This document shows, one piece after another, positions 50,517 to 59,043 of a stretch of DNA of 64,000 bases (positions are counted from its first letter, which is position 1; each line of letters starts with the position of its first letter). Both the position numbers and the translations under genes were made by a program. Where the stretch lies: assembly GCA_031081675.1 (NCBI GenBank), contig JAVHLZ010000005.1, positions 12,881 through 76,880 on the forward strand, read 5' to 3'. A model generated the notes under the pieces. It did no database searches. It was not told the origin of the DNA and saw only the letters and a program-made list of their open reading frames with translations. This DNA is from Armatimonadota bacterium (GTDB taxonomy: Bacteria; Sysuimicrobiota; Sysuimicrobiia; Sysuimicrobiales; Kaftiobacteriaceae).

Positions 50517-51764
50517 ATGGCCCAGAGGCGGGTGGTGGTGACCGGGGTGGGGGTGGTGACCCCCATCGGCATCGGGAAGGAGGCCTTCTGGGCGTCGCTG
50601 GTGGCCGGGCGCAGCGGCGTGCGCCGCATCAGCCGGTTCGACCCGTCGGCGTTCGACACCCAGATCGCCGCCGAAGTCCTGGACTTCGACCCCACCGCCT
50701 TCATGGACCGCAAGGACGTCCGCCGCAACGACCGCTTCGTCCAGTTTGCCTATGCCGCGGCGCGGATGGCTCTGGACGACGCGGGATTCACCATCACCCC
50801 CCGCAATGCCGGCGAGGTGGGGGTCCTCATCGGGTCGGGCATCGGCGGGGCGGAGACGTGGGAAAACCAGCACCAGACCCTGCTGGAGCGCGGGCCCGGC
50901 CGGGTGAGCCCCTTCTTCATCCCCATGATCATCATCAACATGGCCTCGGGGATCGTGAGCATCCTCACCGGCGCCCGGGGACCCAATAGCGCGGTGGTCA
51001 CCGCCTGCGCCACCGGCGGCCACGCCATCGGGGACGCGATGCGCATCATCCAGCGGGGCGAGGCGACGGCGATGCTGGCCGGGGGGACGGAGGCGGCCAT
51101 CACCCCCCTCAGCGTCGCCGGCTTCTGCTCCATGAAGGCGATGTCCACCCGCAACGACGAGCCCCACCGGGCCTGCCGCCCCTTCGACGCCGGGAGGGAC
51201 GGGTTTGTGATGGGGGAGGGGGCGGGGGTGGTCCTGCTGGAGGACCTGGGGCACGCCCTGCGGCGGGAGGCCCGCATCTACTGCGAACTGGTGGGGTACG
51301 GGATGAGCGCCGACGCCTACCACATCACCCAGCCGGATCCGGAGGCCGAGGGCGCGACCCGCAGCATGGCCAACGCCCTCCGGGATGCCGGCATCGATCC
51401 CGCAGAGGTGGACTACATCAACGCCCACGGCACCAGCACCCCTTACAACGACCGCACCGAGACCCTGGCCATCAAGCGGGTGCTGGGTCCCCACGCCCGG
51501 CGGGTGGCGGTGAGTTCCACCAAGTCCATGACGGGTCACCTGCTGGGCGCCGCGGGAGGTGTGGAGCTGATCGCGTGCGCGCTGGCCATCGAGCGCCAGA
51601 TCCTGCCGCCCACCATCAACTACGAGGTGCCGGATCCGGACTGCGACCTGGACTACGTGCCCAACCGGGCGCGGCCCGCCGAGGTGCGGGTGGCCATGTC
51701 CAATGCGTTCGGGTTCGGCGGGCACAACGCCACCCTGGTGGTCCGTCGGTATGACGGGCGCTGA
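50517..51764 (+). CDS. fabF: 3-oxoacyl-ACP synthase II
   Basis: Chain-elongating condensing enzyme. 415 residues: [15 protein letters not shown], the catalytic-cysteine segment [16 protein letters not shown] near residue 163, [14 protein letters not shown] with the first histidine and [18 protein letters not shown] with the lysine and second histidine, ending [21 protein letters not shown] site before ATG 50517. Overlaps rnc by 14 bases. Confidence 0.96.
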   Translation: MAQRRVVVTGVGVVTPIGIGKEAFWASLVAGRSGVRRISRFDPSAFDTQIAAEVLDFDPTAFMDRKDVRRNDRFVQFAYAAARMALDDAGFTITPRNAGEVGVLIGSGIGGAETWENQHQTLLERGPGRVSPFFIPMIIINMASGIVSILTGARGPNSAVVTACATGGHAIGDAMRIIQRGEATAMLAGGTEAAITPLSVAGFCSMKAMSTRNDEPHRACRPFDAGRDGFVMGEGAGVVLLEDLGHALRREARIYCELVGYGMSADAYHITQPDPEAEGATRSMANALRDAGIDPAEVDYINAHGTSTPYNDRTETLAIKRVLGPHARRVAVSSTKSMTGHLLGAAGGVELIACALAIERQILPPTINYEVPDPDCDLDYVPNRARPAEVRVAMSNAFGFGGHNATLVVRRYDGR

Positions 51765-52614
51765 GCACACGGCCGCGCCGACGCCCACCGCCGTGCCCCC
51801 CGATCGGGACGCCCGGCTGGCCGAGCTGGAGGCCCGGCTGGACGTACGCTTCCGGGACCGGCGGTTGCTGGACCTGGCCCTGCGCCACGGGTCGTACGGT
51901 CCCGTGGTGCCCGGCGAGCCCCGGCAGAGCTACGAGCGGCTCGAGCTGCTGGGCGACGCGGTCCTCAACCTGGTGGTCTGCGACCACCTCTACCACCGCT
52001 ATCCGGAAGCCTCCGAGGGGGACCTGGCCAAGCTGCGGGCCCGCATCGTCAGCGAGCCGTGGCTGGCCCGCGTCGCCTCGTCCCTGGACCTGGGCCGGTA
52101 CATCCTGCTGGGCAAGGGAGAGGAAAAGGCCGGCGGGCGTGCCCGGCCGGCCCTGCTGGCCGACGTGCTGGAGGCGATCCTGGGCGCCGTGTACGTGGAC
52201 TCGGGCTACGGGGTGGCTCACGCCGTGGCCACCCGGCTGCTGCAGGACGCCTTCGACGCCCTGGAGGAGCCCAGCGAAGACTACAAGAGCGAGCTGCAGG
52301 AGTTGCTGCAGCAGCGCGAGCGCCGCATCCCCCGCTACCGCATCCGGGGCCAGGAAGGCCCGGACCACGCCCGGGTCTTTGTGGCCACGGTGGAGGCCGG
52401 TGGGCGCATCCTGGGCGAGGGACGCGGCCCCAGCAAGAAACAGGCGGAGCAGGCGGCGGCCCGGGACGCCCTCCGCCGCCTGACGCTGCGGGAGCGAACT
52501 CCCGAGCCCGCGGAGGAGGTCCCGGCCGCCCCGGCCGGCGACCAGGCACCGGCCGGGGCGGTCTCCGGGGGCCGCCGCCGGCGGCGGCGCCGCCACGGAC
52601 GGGGGCACCGATGA
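51751..52614 (+). CDS. rnc: Ribonuclease III
   Basis: 287 residues. Catalytic domain with [16 protein letters not shown] near residue 70 and [18 protein letters not shown] near residue 133, dsRNA-binding domain ([21 protein letters not shown] ... [16 protein letters not shown]), then a Pro/Ala-rich linker and a highly basic Arg tail. Processes rRNA and structured mRNAs; a candidate processor of the hairpins in this window. acpP-fabF-rnc order is conserved widely. Confidence 0.94.
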   Translation: MTGAEHTAAPTPTAVPPDRDARLAELEARLDVRFRDRRLLDLALRHGSYGPVVPGEPRQSYERLELLGDAVLNLVVCDHLYHRYPEASEGDLAKLRARIVSEPWLARVASSLDLGRYILLGKGEEKAGGRARPALLADVLEAILGAVYVDSGYGVAHAVATRLLQDAFDALEEPSEDYKSELQELLQQRERRIPRYRIRGQEGPDHARVFVATVEAGGRILGEGRGPSKKQAEQAAARDALRRLTLRERTPEPAEEVPAAPAGDQAPAGAVSGGRRRRRRRHGRGHR

Positions 52615-53120
52615 GACAGCTGTGGGCGCCGTGGCGGGTGGAGTATATCCGACAGGGAACGCCGGGAGCGTGCATCTTCTGCGCGGCGGCCGAAGGATCC
52701 GACGATCGCGCGGCGCTGGTGGTGGCCCGGGGGCGGCGCTGCTTCGTGCTGCTGAACCGCTTTCCCTACAACAGCGGCCACGTGATGGTGGTGCCCTACC
52801 GCCACTGCAGCCGGCTGGCGGACCTGGAGGATGCCGAGGCGACTGAACTGATCCGGTATACCGACTACTCCGTCCGGGCCGCCGAGCGCGCCCTGCGCCC
52901 GGAGGGGTACAACATCGGCCTGAACCTGGGCCGGGCCGCCGGGGCGGGCATCGAGGACCACCTGCACGTGCACGTGGTGCCGCGGTGGGTGGGCGACACC
53001 AACTTCATGCCCGTCCTGGGCGATGTGAAGGTGATTCCCGAGCACCTGGAGGACACCCGCCGCCGCCTGGCCGAGGCGTTTGCCGCCGTGCTGCGGGAAG
53101 CCGGGGAGGGTGAACGGTGA
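52611..53120 (+). CDS. HIT family nucleotide hydrolase/transferase (AP4A phosphorylase-like)
   Basis: 169 residues. [13 protein letters not shown] is the typical opening of the actinobacterial/Thermotoga Ap4A phosphorylase-like HIT group; C-x2-C (CIFCAA) follows and the histidine triad is HLHVHVVPRW near residue 121. Starts at the end of rnc (ATGA) and ends over the next start (GTGA). Dinucleotide-polyphosphate substrate is likely. Confidence 0.9.
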   Translation: MRQLWAPWRVEYIRQGTPGACIFCAAAEGSDDRAALVVARGRRCFVLLNRFPYNSGHVMVVPYRHCSRLADLEDAEATELIRYTDYSVRAAERALRPEGYNIGLNLGRAAGAGIEDHLHVHVVPRWVGDTNFMPVLGDVKVIPEHLEDTRRRLAEAFAAVLREAGEGER

Positions 53121-54403
53121 GGACCGTCGCCGCATTCATGGCCCGCGCCGTGATCACCGCCTCGCCCGAGGAGACGGTCGCGGCGGTCGCCCGGCGGCTG
53201 GCGGAGCACCGGATCGGCGGCGCGCCGGTGGTGGATCCGGAGGGCCGGATCGTGGGCATCGTCACCCTCCGGGACCTGGTGGGCCAGCCTCCCTACCGGC
53301 CGGTTCGCGAGGTGATGACCCGCCAGGTGATTACCGTCTCGCCGGGGGAGCGGATTACCGACGCCTACGACCTGATGAAGCGCCACGGGGTGGGGCGGCT
53401 GCCGGTGGTGGACGAAGCCGGGCGGGTGGTGGGGGTGGTGACCCGGGGAGACCTGCTCCACGAGCTGGGCCGCCTCACCGACCCCCTCACGGGCCTGCCC
53501 TGGTCTGGCACCCTGCGCCAGCAGGCGGCCGACCTGCTGAAGGCCGGACGGGAGATCACCGTGCTGTTCATCGACCTGGACGACTTCGGCCTGGTGAACA
53601 AACTGTACGGGCACGTGGTCGGAGACCGGGTGATCCAGGCGGTGGCGGCCCTGGTGCGAGATCATACCGATCCCGCCCGGGACAGCGTCTGCCGGTACGC
53701 CGGCGACGAGTTTGCCATCGTCTCCACCCGCAGTGCCGCCGAGGCCACCGCCCTGGCCCGCCGCCTGCGGGAGGCGATTGTCGAGCTGGACGTGCCGGGA
53801 GCGCCCCCGGGCAGCATCAGCGCGTCGGTGGGAATCGCCGGGGGCAAGCGCACCGCCGAGCGGCACGACATCCACTACGAAGCCACCGTGGACGACCTGC
53901 TCACGCTGGCCAGCCGGGCGTCCACCCTGGCCAAGCGCACCGAAGAGCGCATCCTCCACGGGGCGCAGATTCCCCCGGCCGCCCCGCATCCGGGGCCGGG
54001 TCCGACGCGGCGGGCGGCGATCCGGCGGATCGACCTGGGGGTGGAGGAGGGGCGGGGGACCGCCACGGTGGAGCTGGAGTGGGATGGCCACCGCGCCACC
54101 GGGCAGGCCGCCGGGCCCGCCCTGGGCACCGCCGGCCTGCGCCTGCTGGTGGACGCCACGGTGACGGCCGCCCGGCAGTGGCTGCCTCCGCAGTGGGAGG
54201 TGGCGGTGGAGGAGATCTCCCGCACGCCGCTGGACCAGGGCGAGGCGGTGCACATCCTGCTGGTGGCCGCACGCCCGGGCGGCGGTCCCCACTACCTGCT
54301 AGGTTCCGCGCTGTTCACCGCCGACCCGCACGAGGCCGTGGTCCGGGCCACCATGAAGGCCGTCAACCGCATCCTGGCCCAGGCCCGCCGGATCGAAGGG
54401 TAG
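53117..54403 (+). CDS. CBS-CBS-GGDEF protein with an unassigned C-terminal domain
   Basis: 428 residues. A CBS pair (about 8-120: MARAVITASPEETVAAVARRL, MTRQVITVSPGERITDAYDLM) is joined to a GGDEF domain (about 122-290: LTDPLTGLPW, FIDLDDFGLVNKLYGHVVGDRVI). The active loop reads YAGDEFAIV, so the catalytic acidic residues are present with one Gly changed to Ala. The last 120 residues form an α/β domain I do not recognise (TATVELEWDGHRATGQAAGP ... AVVRATMKAVNRIL). Adenine nucleotides sensed by the CBS pair may control c-di-GMP synthesis. GTG overlap with the HIT gene. Confidence 0.88.
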   Translation: MRTVAAFMARAVITASPEETVAAVARRLAEHRIGGAPVVDPEGRIVGIVTLRDLVGQPPYRPVREVMTRQVITVSPGERITDAYDLMKRHGVGRLPVVDEAGRVVGVVTRGDLLHELGRLTDPLTGLPWSGTLRQQAADLLKAGREITVLFIDLDDFGLVNKLYGHVVGDRVIQAVAALVRDHTDPARDSVCRYAGDEFAIVSTRSAAEATALARRLREAIVELDVPGAPPGSISASVGIAGGKRTAERHDIHYEATVDDLLTLASRASTLAKRTEERILHGAQIPPAAPHPGPGPTRRAAIRRIDLGVEEGRGTATVELEWDGHRATGQAAGPALGTAGLRLLVDATVTAARQWLPPQWEVAVEEISRTPLDQGEAVHILLVAARPGGGPHYLLGSALFTADPHEAVVRATMKAVNRILAQARRIEG

Positions 54404-54573
54404 GGGGCCTGCACTCGGGGCGGTACGCGGGAGACCGACGAGGTCCGTCTGCAGGTGGCGCGGTGGGTCGCCCCGCGATCCGCGCCCGCGGGCGCTCGCC
54501 CCACGCGGACGGCGCCAGGCGCGCGGGTGCGACGGCGGCGGGCGGCGGATGATCGCTGGGTACGGGAGGGTGG
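54404..54573. other. 170-base intergenic gap without recognised features
   Basis: Between the CBS-GGDEF gene and dinB. Very GC-rich with CGCG-type runs. No promoter pair, terminator or conserved RNA was identified. It separates the rnc operon from the next unit. Confidence 0.5.
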
Positions 54574-55119
54574 ATGCGCGTGGGAACTGCTGGCCTGACC
54601 GACCGCGCCGGATTTCACCCGGCGCACCTGTATGCCTACCTGGAAGCGGCGAGGGCCCGACTGCTGCAGTGGGTGGGCGGGCTCACCGACGAGCAATACG
54701 CCCGGGAGTTCCCGTTCGGCCACCGTTCCATCCGGGCGACCCTGGTGCACACGGCCTCCGCCGAGTGGACCTACGGGCGCCGCCTGCGCGGGGAGGTGGT
54801 GCCCCCGCCTGAGGAGCGGCCGTTCGCCCGGTTCGCCCGGACCGGGGTGCAGCCCCTGGCGGCGGCGTGGGCGGAGCTGGCGGCGCAGACCCGGCAGACC
54901 CTGGCGGCCATCACCGACTGGACCGCGCCGGTGGAGTACGCGGGCCTGGACGGGGTCCGCATCCGCACCACCACCGGAGGGATCGCCGCCCAGCTGCTGT
55001 TCCACGAGGTGCACCACCGGGCGCAGGTGATGGCCATGCTGCGCCAGTGCGGCGTATCCGCCCAGAACCTGGACTACTCGATCCTGATGTTCGAGCGCCT
55101 GCCGTCCTCGGAGGGCTGA
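54574..55119 (+). CDS. DinB family protein
   Basis: 181 residues, four-helix-bundle metalloenzyme-like fold: FHPAHLYAYLEAARARLLQWV, SIRATLVHTASAEWTYGRRL with the first histidine, and LLFHEVHHRAQVMAML with the His pair typical of DinB/YfiT metal sites. Usually involved in thiol-dependent detoxification or of unknown function. ATG 54574 after GGGAGGGTGG. Confidence 0.87.
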   Translation: MRVGTAGLTDRAGFHPAHLYAYLEAARARLLQWVGGLTDEQYAREFPFGHRSIRATLVHTASAEWTYGRRLRGEVVPPPEERPFARFARTGVQPLAAAWAELAAQTRQTLAAITDWTAPVEYAGLDGVRIRTTTGGIAAQLLFHEVHHRAQVMAMLRQCGVSAQNLDYSILMFERLPSSEG

Positions 55120-55139
55120 CGGCCGCCCGGAGGTCTCTG

Positions 55140-55355
55140 ATGCGCGGACGCCGCAGCGGTGCCGATGTGGCCAGCCGGCCATTGATGCCAGGCGCCCGGG
55201 TGCGTGTTCTGGCCGAGCCCGGCCATCCCCAGGGCACGGTGGTGCGGGTCCTGCCGCTCTACGGCGTGGTCACCGTGGCATTGGATTCGCCCAGGGCCGA
55301 GCGGATGTACCCCGCAGATCAGGTGGAGGTGCTGGAGGTCTCTCCCACCGCCTGA
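55140..55355 (+). CDS. Small KOW-like protein of unknown function
   Basis: 71 residues. A central β-rich part, PGARVRVLAEPGHPQGTVVRVL and YGVVTVALD, resembles a KOW/SH3-like barrel, ending MYPADQVEVLE. GGAGGTCTCTG is a good ribosome site 5 bases before ATG 55140, and it follows dinB closely. No family identified. Confidence 0.6.
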   Translation: MRGRRSGADVASRPLMPGARVRVLAEPGHPQGTVVRVLPLYGVVTVALDSPRAERMYPADQVEVLEVSPTA

Positions 55356-55415
55356 GGGACGGCTCGGTGGCGTCCTCTGCCGGCGCTCCGGGCGAGAGGT
55401 CGACAGCGGGAGACC

Positions 55416-55445
55416 TTGACGGCTCGTGGCGGCGCCGCTCATAGT
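55416..55445 (+). promoter_or_regulatory. Possible promoter TTGACG-N18-CATAGT
   Basis: TTGACG (55416-55421), 18-base spacer, CATAGT (55440-55445). It would start a leader RNA near 55452 that includes the tandem repeat and the terminator hairpin before the HAD phosphatase gene. Confidence 0.5.
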
Positions 55446-55473
55446 AGTGGTGAGCACCGTAGTGGTGAGCACC
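55445..55473 (+). repeat. Tandem 15-base repeat TAGTGGTGAGCACC
   Basis: Two exact 14-base copies (55445-55458 and 55460-55473), offset by 15 bases. Each holds the short inverted repeat GGTG-AG-CACC. They lie at the predicted transcription start, so they may be operator half-sites or small RNA stems. Confidence 0.6.
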
Positions 55474-55500
55474 CCGACGGGGGCGGGAGAGACCAGAGAG

Positions 55501-55542
55501 AACCCGCTCGGGCCTGCGAGGGCCGGGTGGGTTTTTGGTTTT
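55501..55542 (+). terminator. Attenuator-like intrinsic terminator in the HAD-glpD leader
   Basis: AACCCGCTC (55501-55509) pairs with GGGTGGGTT-type bases at 55525-55533, and GGCC/GGCC extends the stem around a 6-base loop. TTTTTGGTTTT follows. As it is downstream of a plausible promoter and 68 bases before the HAD start, it may be a regulated attenuator rather than the end of the upstream genes. Confidence 0.65.
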
Positions 55543-55609
55543 GCGGGATTTCTTCCGGGAGGCGTCGCCTCCCCGTGGTGATTCGGGGTCCGTCGGGGGA
55601 AGGGGACAG

Positions 55610-56455
55610 ATGATCCGCCGGCGCCCCCAGCGTGTCTACCGGGGGTACGCCGTAGACCTGGACGCGACGGTGTACCTGGGAGACACCCTGCTGCCCGGCG
55701 CGGACCGCGCAGTGGACACGCTGCGGCGGAGCGGGGCCCGGGTGGTGTTTCTGTCCAACAATCCTCTGTACACCCGGGAGGACCATGCGGCCAAGCTCAC
55801 GCGCCTGGGCATCCCTACACCGCCCGAGGATGTGATCAACTCCTCCGCTGTCCTGGCCCGATACCTGGCGTCCACCGCGCCCGGGGCGCGCCTCTTTGTC
55901 ATCGGCGAGGAGTCGGTGAAAAGCGAGCTCGCAGCCGCGGGCCTGCGGCTGGTGGAGCGGCCCGAGGATGTGGACTACGTGGTCGCGTGTTTCGACCGGA
56001 CCTTCGATTATCGCAAACTCCGGGCGGGGTTTGCCGCCCTGCGCCGGGGCGCCCGCTTTGTGGCCACCAACCTCGACCCGTACTGCCCCACGCCCGATGG
56101 AGGCCTGCCCGACGCAGGAGCGGTGGTGGCGGCTCTGGAGGCCGCCACCGGCCGGCGCGTGGAGGAGGTGGCGGGCAAGCCCTCGCCCATCATGGCCCGG
56201 GTCCTCCTGGAACGCCTGGGCACCCCGGTGGAGGACACGCTGGTGGTGGGTGACCGGCTGGAGACGGACGTGGTCCTGGGCAAGAAGATGGGGTGCGCCA
56301 CCGCGGTGGTGCTGACCGGTGCCACCACCCCGGAGATGGTGGAGCGTTGTCCAGAGCCGCCGGACTTCGTCCTGGCCACTCTGGCGGAGGTGGTCCCCGA
56401 CGGTGTCGCGCCCGGGAGGCAGGGGGACGACCGGGGGAGCCCTCCGGTCGGCTGA
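55610..56455 (+). CDS. HAD-IIA family sugar-phosphate/glycerol-phosphate phosphatase (NagD/PGP-like)
   Basis: 281 residues. HAD motif I AVDLDATVYLG (first Asp nucleophile, the second Asp of DxD kept as DLDAT), LSNNPLYTR (motif II), the C2a cap, and GKPSPIMARVLLERLG plus VVGDRLETDVVLGKKMG (motifs III-IV). Relatives hydrolyse 2-phosphoglycolate, glycerol-3-phosphate or p-nitrophenyl phosphate. ATG 55610 after GGGGGAAGGGG. The glpD-like gene downstream suggests glycerol-phosphate metabolism. Confidence 0.88.
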   Translation: MIRRRPQRVYRGYAVDLDATVYLGDTLLPGADRAVDTLRRSGARVVFLSNNPLYTREDHAAKLTRLGIPTPPEDVINSSAVLARYLASTAPGARLFVIGEESVKSELAAAGLRLVERPEDVDYVVACFDRTFDYRKLRAGFAALRRGARFVATNLDPYCPTPDGGLPDAGAVVAALEAATGRRVEEVAGKPSPIMARVLLERLGTPVEDTLVVGDRLETDVVLGKKMGCATAVVLTGATTPEMVERCPEPPDFVLATLAEVVPDGVAPGRQGDDRGSPPVG

Positions 56456-56559
56456 GCGGTCTCAGGCGGCGGGGAGGGAGACCGGGCCGGGGCTGCACCG
56501 CCCCTTCCGGGGGACTGTTGAACGTGTCTTCACCTGACGGGAGGACTGAGGAGCGGTCG

Positions 56560-58236
56560 GTGTCGCGACAGGAGGCCCTGGACGCGCTGGGGCGGGGCGT
56601 GGACGTGCTGGTGGTGGGCGGAGGGATTACCGGGGCCGGAGTGGCCCTGGACGCAGCCAGCCGCGGCTACCGGGTGGGCCTCGTGGAGCGGCGGGATTTC
56701 GCCTCCGGGACCAGCAGCCGATCCACGCGGCTCGTGCACGGCGGCATCCGTTACCTGCCCCAAGGGCACGTGGGGCTCGTGCGAGAGGCGTTGCGGGAGC
56801 GGCGCCTGCTGTTCCGGCTGGCCCCGCACCTCGTCCGGCCCGTGGGGTTCGTGGTCCCGCTGTACCGGGGGAGCCGCAGGCCCCTGGGGATGCGCCTTCC
56901 GGGCTGGCTGGAGGGGTGCGCGCCGCTCGGCGTCCGGGTGGCGCTGGCTGCATACGACCTGTTCAGCCGCGACCCGCGCCTGCGCCACCGCGTCCTCGCC
57001 GCAGCCGAGGTGGCGGAGCTGGTGCCGGATCTGCGGACCGCGGGGCTGCGGGCCGCGTTCCTGTACTGGGACGGACGTACCGACGACGTGCGCCTGACGC
57101 ACGCGGTGCTGGCCACAGCCCGCGCCCTGGGCGCGTGGACTGTGAACTATGCGGAAGTGGTGGGGTTCGAGCGCGCGGGGGGCCGCATCCGCGCGGCGGG
57201 GGTGGTGGACCGCCTGACGGGTCGCACACTGGAGGTGCCCGCCCGGTGGGTGGTCAATGCCACGGGGATCTGGGCGGAGCGGGTGGCGGCTTTGGACGGA
57301 CATGTGCCCTTCCGCATCCGCCACAGCAAGGGTGTCCACCTGGTCCTGGCCCCCGACGCGGTGCGAGCCCGGGCGGCCCTGGTGATCCCCGAGACGGACG
57401 ACGGGCGGCTGGCCTTCCTGGTGCCGTGGGGAGGACGGTTTGTGCTGGGCACCACCGATACGCCGTACGAGGCAGACCTCGACAGCCCGCAGGTGACCCC
57501 CGACGAGGTCGCGTACCTGCTCGAACACGCCAGCCGATACCTGCGGGCGCCCGTGGGGGTCCAGCGCGCGACCGCGGCGTACGCGGGGATCCGCCCGCTG
57601 GTGGGCCGGCCGGACGGGTCCACCGCAACCCTTTCCCGCGACCACCTGGTGGTGGTCTCGCCCGTGGGGCTGGTGACGGTCGCCGGCGGGAAGCTGACCA
57701 CTTATCGGCAGATGGCGCAGGACGCGGTGGACGCGCTGGTCCGACTGGAGGGGAGGTGGCGGCCGTGTCGGACGCACACCATCCCCCTGGTGGGAGCCGA
57801 AATGCCGGAGGCGGCGGCCGAACTGGATCGCAGCGGTCTGGAAGACGACCAGCGCCAGCACCTGCTGTTCGCCTACGGCGGGCTCGTCGCGGCGATCCTG
57901 CGGCTGGCCCGGGAGGATCCCCGCCTGGGATCCCGGCTGGCGTCCGGGCTGCCGCACATCGCGGCCGAGGTGGTTTACGCGTGCCGCAGCGAGTACGCCC
58001 TGAGCCTGGTGGACTGTCTGTACCTGCGGACGCGGCTCGCCGTGCTGGATACGGAGGCTGCGGACCGCGCCGCGCCCTCCGTCGCGAACCTCATGGCCCG
58101 GGAACTGGGGTGGAGCCCGGGCGAGGTGGCCCGACAGCTGGAGGAGTACCGGGCCAGGAGGGCGAGGGAGGAAGCCTGGCGGCCGTCCAGGCCGGGCGGC
58201 GCTGCCGCGCAGGCTTCGCCGCCCCCGGGGCGATGA
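56560..58236 (+). CDS. glpD: Glycerol-3-phosphate dehydrogenase (FAD, GlpD-like)
   Basis: Oxidises sn-glycerol-3-phosphate to DHAP at the membrane, electrons going to quinone. 558 residues: FAD motif VLVVGGGITGAGVALDAASRG, SSRSTRLVHGGIRYL, the substrate-region VIPETDDGRLAFLVPWGGRFVLGTTDT, AGIRPLVG, and VTVAGGKLTTYRQMA, then the C-terminal helical cap. GTG 56560 has GAGGAG 7 bases upstream; GTG 56524 is in frame. The stop is followed by an AT-rich stretch. Confidence 0.93.
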   Translation: MSRQEALDALGRGVDVLVVGGGITGAGVALDAASRGYRVGLVERRDFASGTSSRSTRLVHGGIRYLPQGHVGLVREALRERRLLFRLAPHLVRPVGFVVPLYRGSRRPLGMRLPGWLEGCAPLGVRVALAAYDLFSRDPRLRHRVLAAAEVAELVPDLRTAGLRAAFLYWDGRTDDVRLTHAVLATARALGAWTVNYAEVVGFERAGGRIRAAGVVDRLTGRTLEVPARWVVNATGIWAERVAALDGHVPFRIRHSKGVHLVLAPDAVRARAALVIPETDDGRLAFLVPWGGRFVLGTTDTPYEADLDSPQVTPDEVAYLLEHASRYLRAPVGVQRATAAYAGIRPLVGRPDGSTATLSRDHLVVVSPVGLVTVAGGKLTTYRQMAQDAVDALVRLEGRWRPCRTHTIPLVGAEMPEAAAELDRSGLEDDQRQHLLFAYGGLVAAILRLAREDPRLGSRLASGLPHIAAEVVYACRSEYALSLVDCLYLRTRLAVLDTEAADRAAPSVANLMARELGWSPGEVARQLEEYRARRAREEAWRPSRPGGAAAQASPPPGR

Positions 58237-58237
58237 A

Positions 58238-58268
58238 AGTGACTAGTTAACATAACAGACATTATCGG
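58238..58268. other. AT-rich island between glpD and lexA
   Basis: AGTGACTAGTTAACATAACA and the bases after it (to about 58268) are roughly 65% A+T in a 70% G+C setting and contain ACTAGT and GTTAAC palindromes. No -35/-10 order or terminator fits it. It may be a recombination scar or an uncharacterised protein site. Confidence 0.4.
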
Positions 58269-58304
58269 AACTTCCCGGTCCCGGGGTCACGCCCTCGCCG
58301 GTGC

Positions 58305-58318
58305 CGAACAGGTGTTTG
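58305..58318. promoter_or_regulatory. LexA (SOS) box CGAACAGGTGTTTG
   Basis: Exact match to the Gram-positive consensus CGAACRNRYGTTYG. It overlaps the -35 of the lexA promoter, so LexA binding should block RNA polymerase and give autoregulation. Confidence 0.92.
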
Positions 58319-58344
58319 CCAATGGACTGCTCCTGTGCTAGAAT
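58316..58344 (+). promoter_or_regulatory. lexA promoter TTGCCA-N17-TAGAAT
   Basis: TTGCCA (58316-58321), 17 bases, extended -10 TGCTAGAAT with TAGAAT at 58339-58344. Start near 58351, 50 bases before the ATG. The SOS box covers the -35. Confidence 0.85.
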
Positions 58345-58400
58345 CACCCTCGCCGGAGGGTGCCGGGACCGGACCGCCCACCCCCGGGCGGGTGTGCACG

Positions 58401-59015
58401 ATGAGCAAAGGCCTGACGCGTCGCCAGCGGGAAATCCTCGCCTTCGTCCAGCGCTACACCGACGCACACGGTTACCCCCCGTCGGTCCGCGAGATCGGAC
58501 AGGCGCTGGGGCTGACCAGCAGCTCGACGGTGCACAGCCACCTGTCGGCCCTGGAAAAGAAAGGCTACATCCGCCGGGATCCCAGCAAGCCCCGGGCCCT
58601 GGAGATCCTGCGGGATGAACGTGAAGTACCGGCCAAGAAGGTCGTCCCCGTGCCGGTGGTCGGGCGCGTGACCGCCGGCGAGCCGATCCTGGCCCAGCAG
58701 AACATCGAAGACTACCTGCCTCTGCCCGCGGATCTGCTGGGCGGCGCCGAAGGGTTTCTCCTGCACGTGCGCGGGGACAGCATGATCGGCGCCGGGATCT
58801 ACGACGGGGACCTGCTGCTGGTGCGGCGGCAGTCCACCGCGCGCAACGGCGACATCGTGGTTGCCCGCCTGGAGGACGAGGCCACCGTCAAGCGCTTCTA
58901 CCGCGAGGCCGACCGCATCCGCCTGCAGCCGGAGAATCCCGCCCTGGAGCCCATCTACACCCGCGATGTGGTCATCGAGGGCGTGGCCGTCGCCCTGATC
59001 CGCCGCCTGGCCTGA
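58401..59015 (+). CDS. lexA: LexA repressor
   Basis: 204 residues. N-terminal winged helix ([29 protein letters not shown]), cleavage bond Ala92-Gly93 in GRVTAGEPI, catalytic Ser127 (RGDSMIG) and Lys164 (EATVKRFY). Represses the SOS regulon and undergoes RecA-stimulated self-cleavage. ATG 58401 gives the standard length; the upstream extension of the frame overlaps the promoter. Confidence 0.96.
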   Translation: MSKGLTRRQREILAFVQRYTDAHGYPPSVREIGQALGLTSSSTVHSHLSALEKKGYIRRDPSKPRALEILRDEREVPAKKVVPVPVVGRVTAGEPILAQQNIEDYLPLPADLLGGAEGFLLHVRGDSMIGAGIYDGDLLLVRRQSTARNGDIVVARLEDEATVKRFYREADRIRLQPENPALEPIYTRDVVIEGVAVALIRRLA

Positions 59016-59043
59016 CCCGGGCGGTCGGCACGCCCGCGGGGAC

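Noticed and set aside
55445-55540. Glycine riboswitch or T-box in the HAD leader
   Set aside because: The core glycine aptamer segments and the T-box sequence (GGGTGGNACCGCG) are not present; only a hairpin, repeats and a T-run can be supported.
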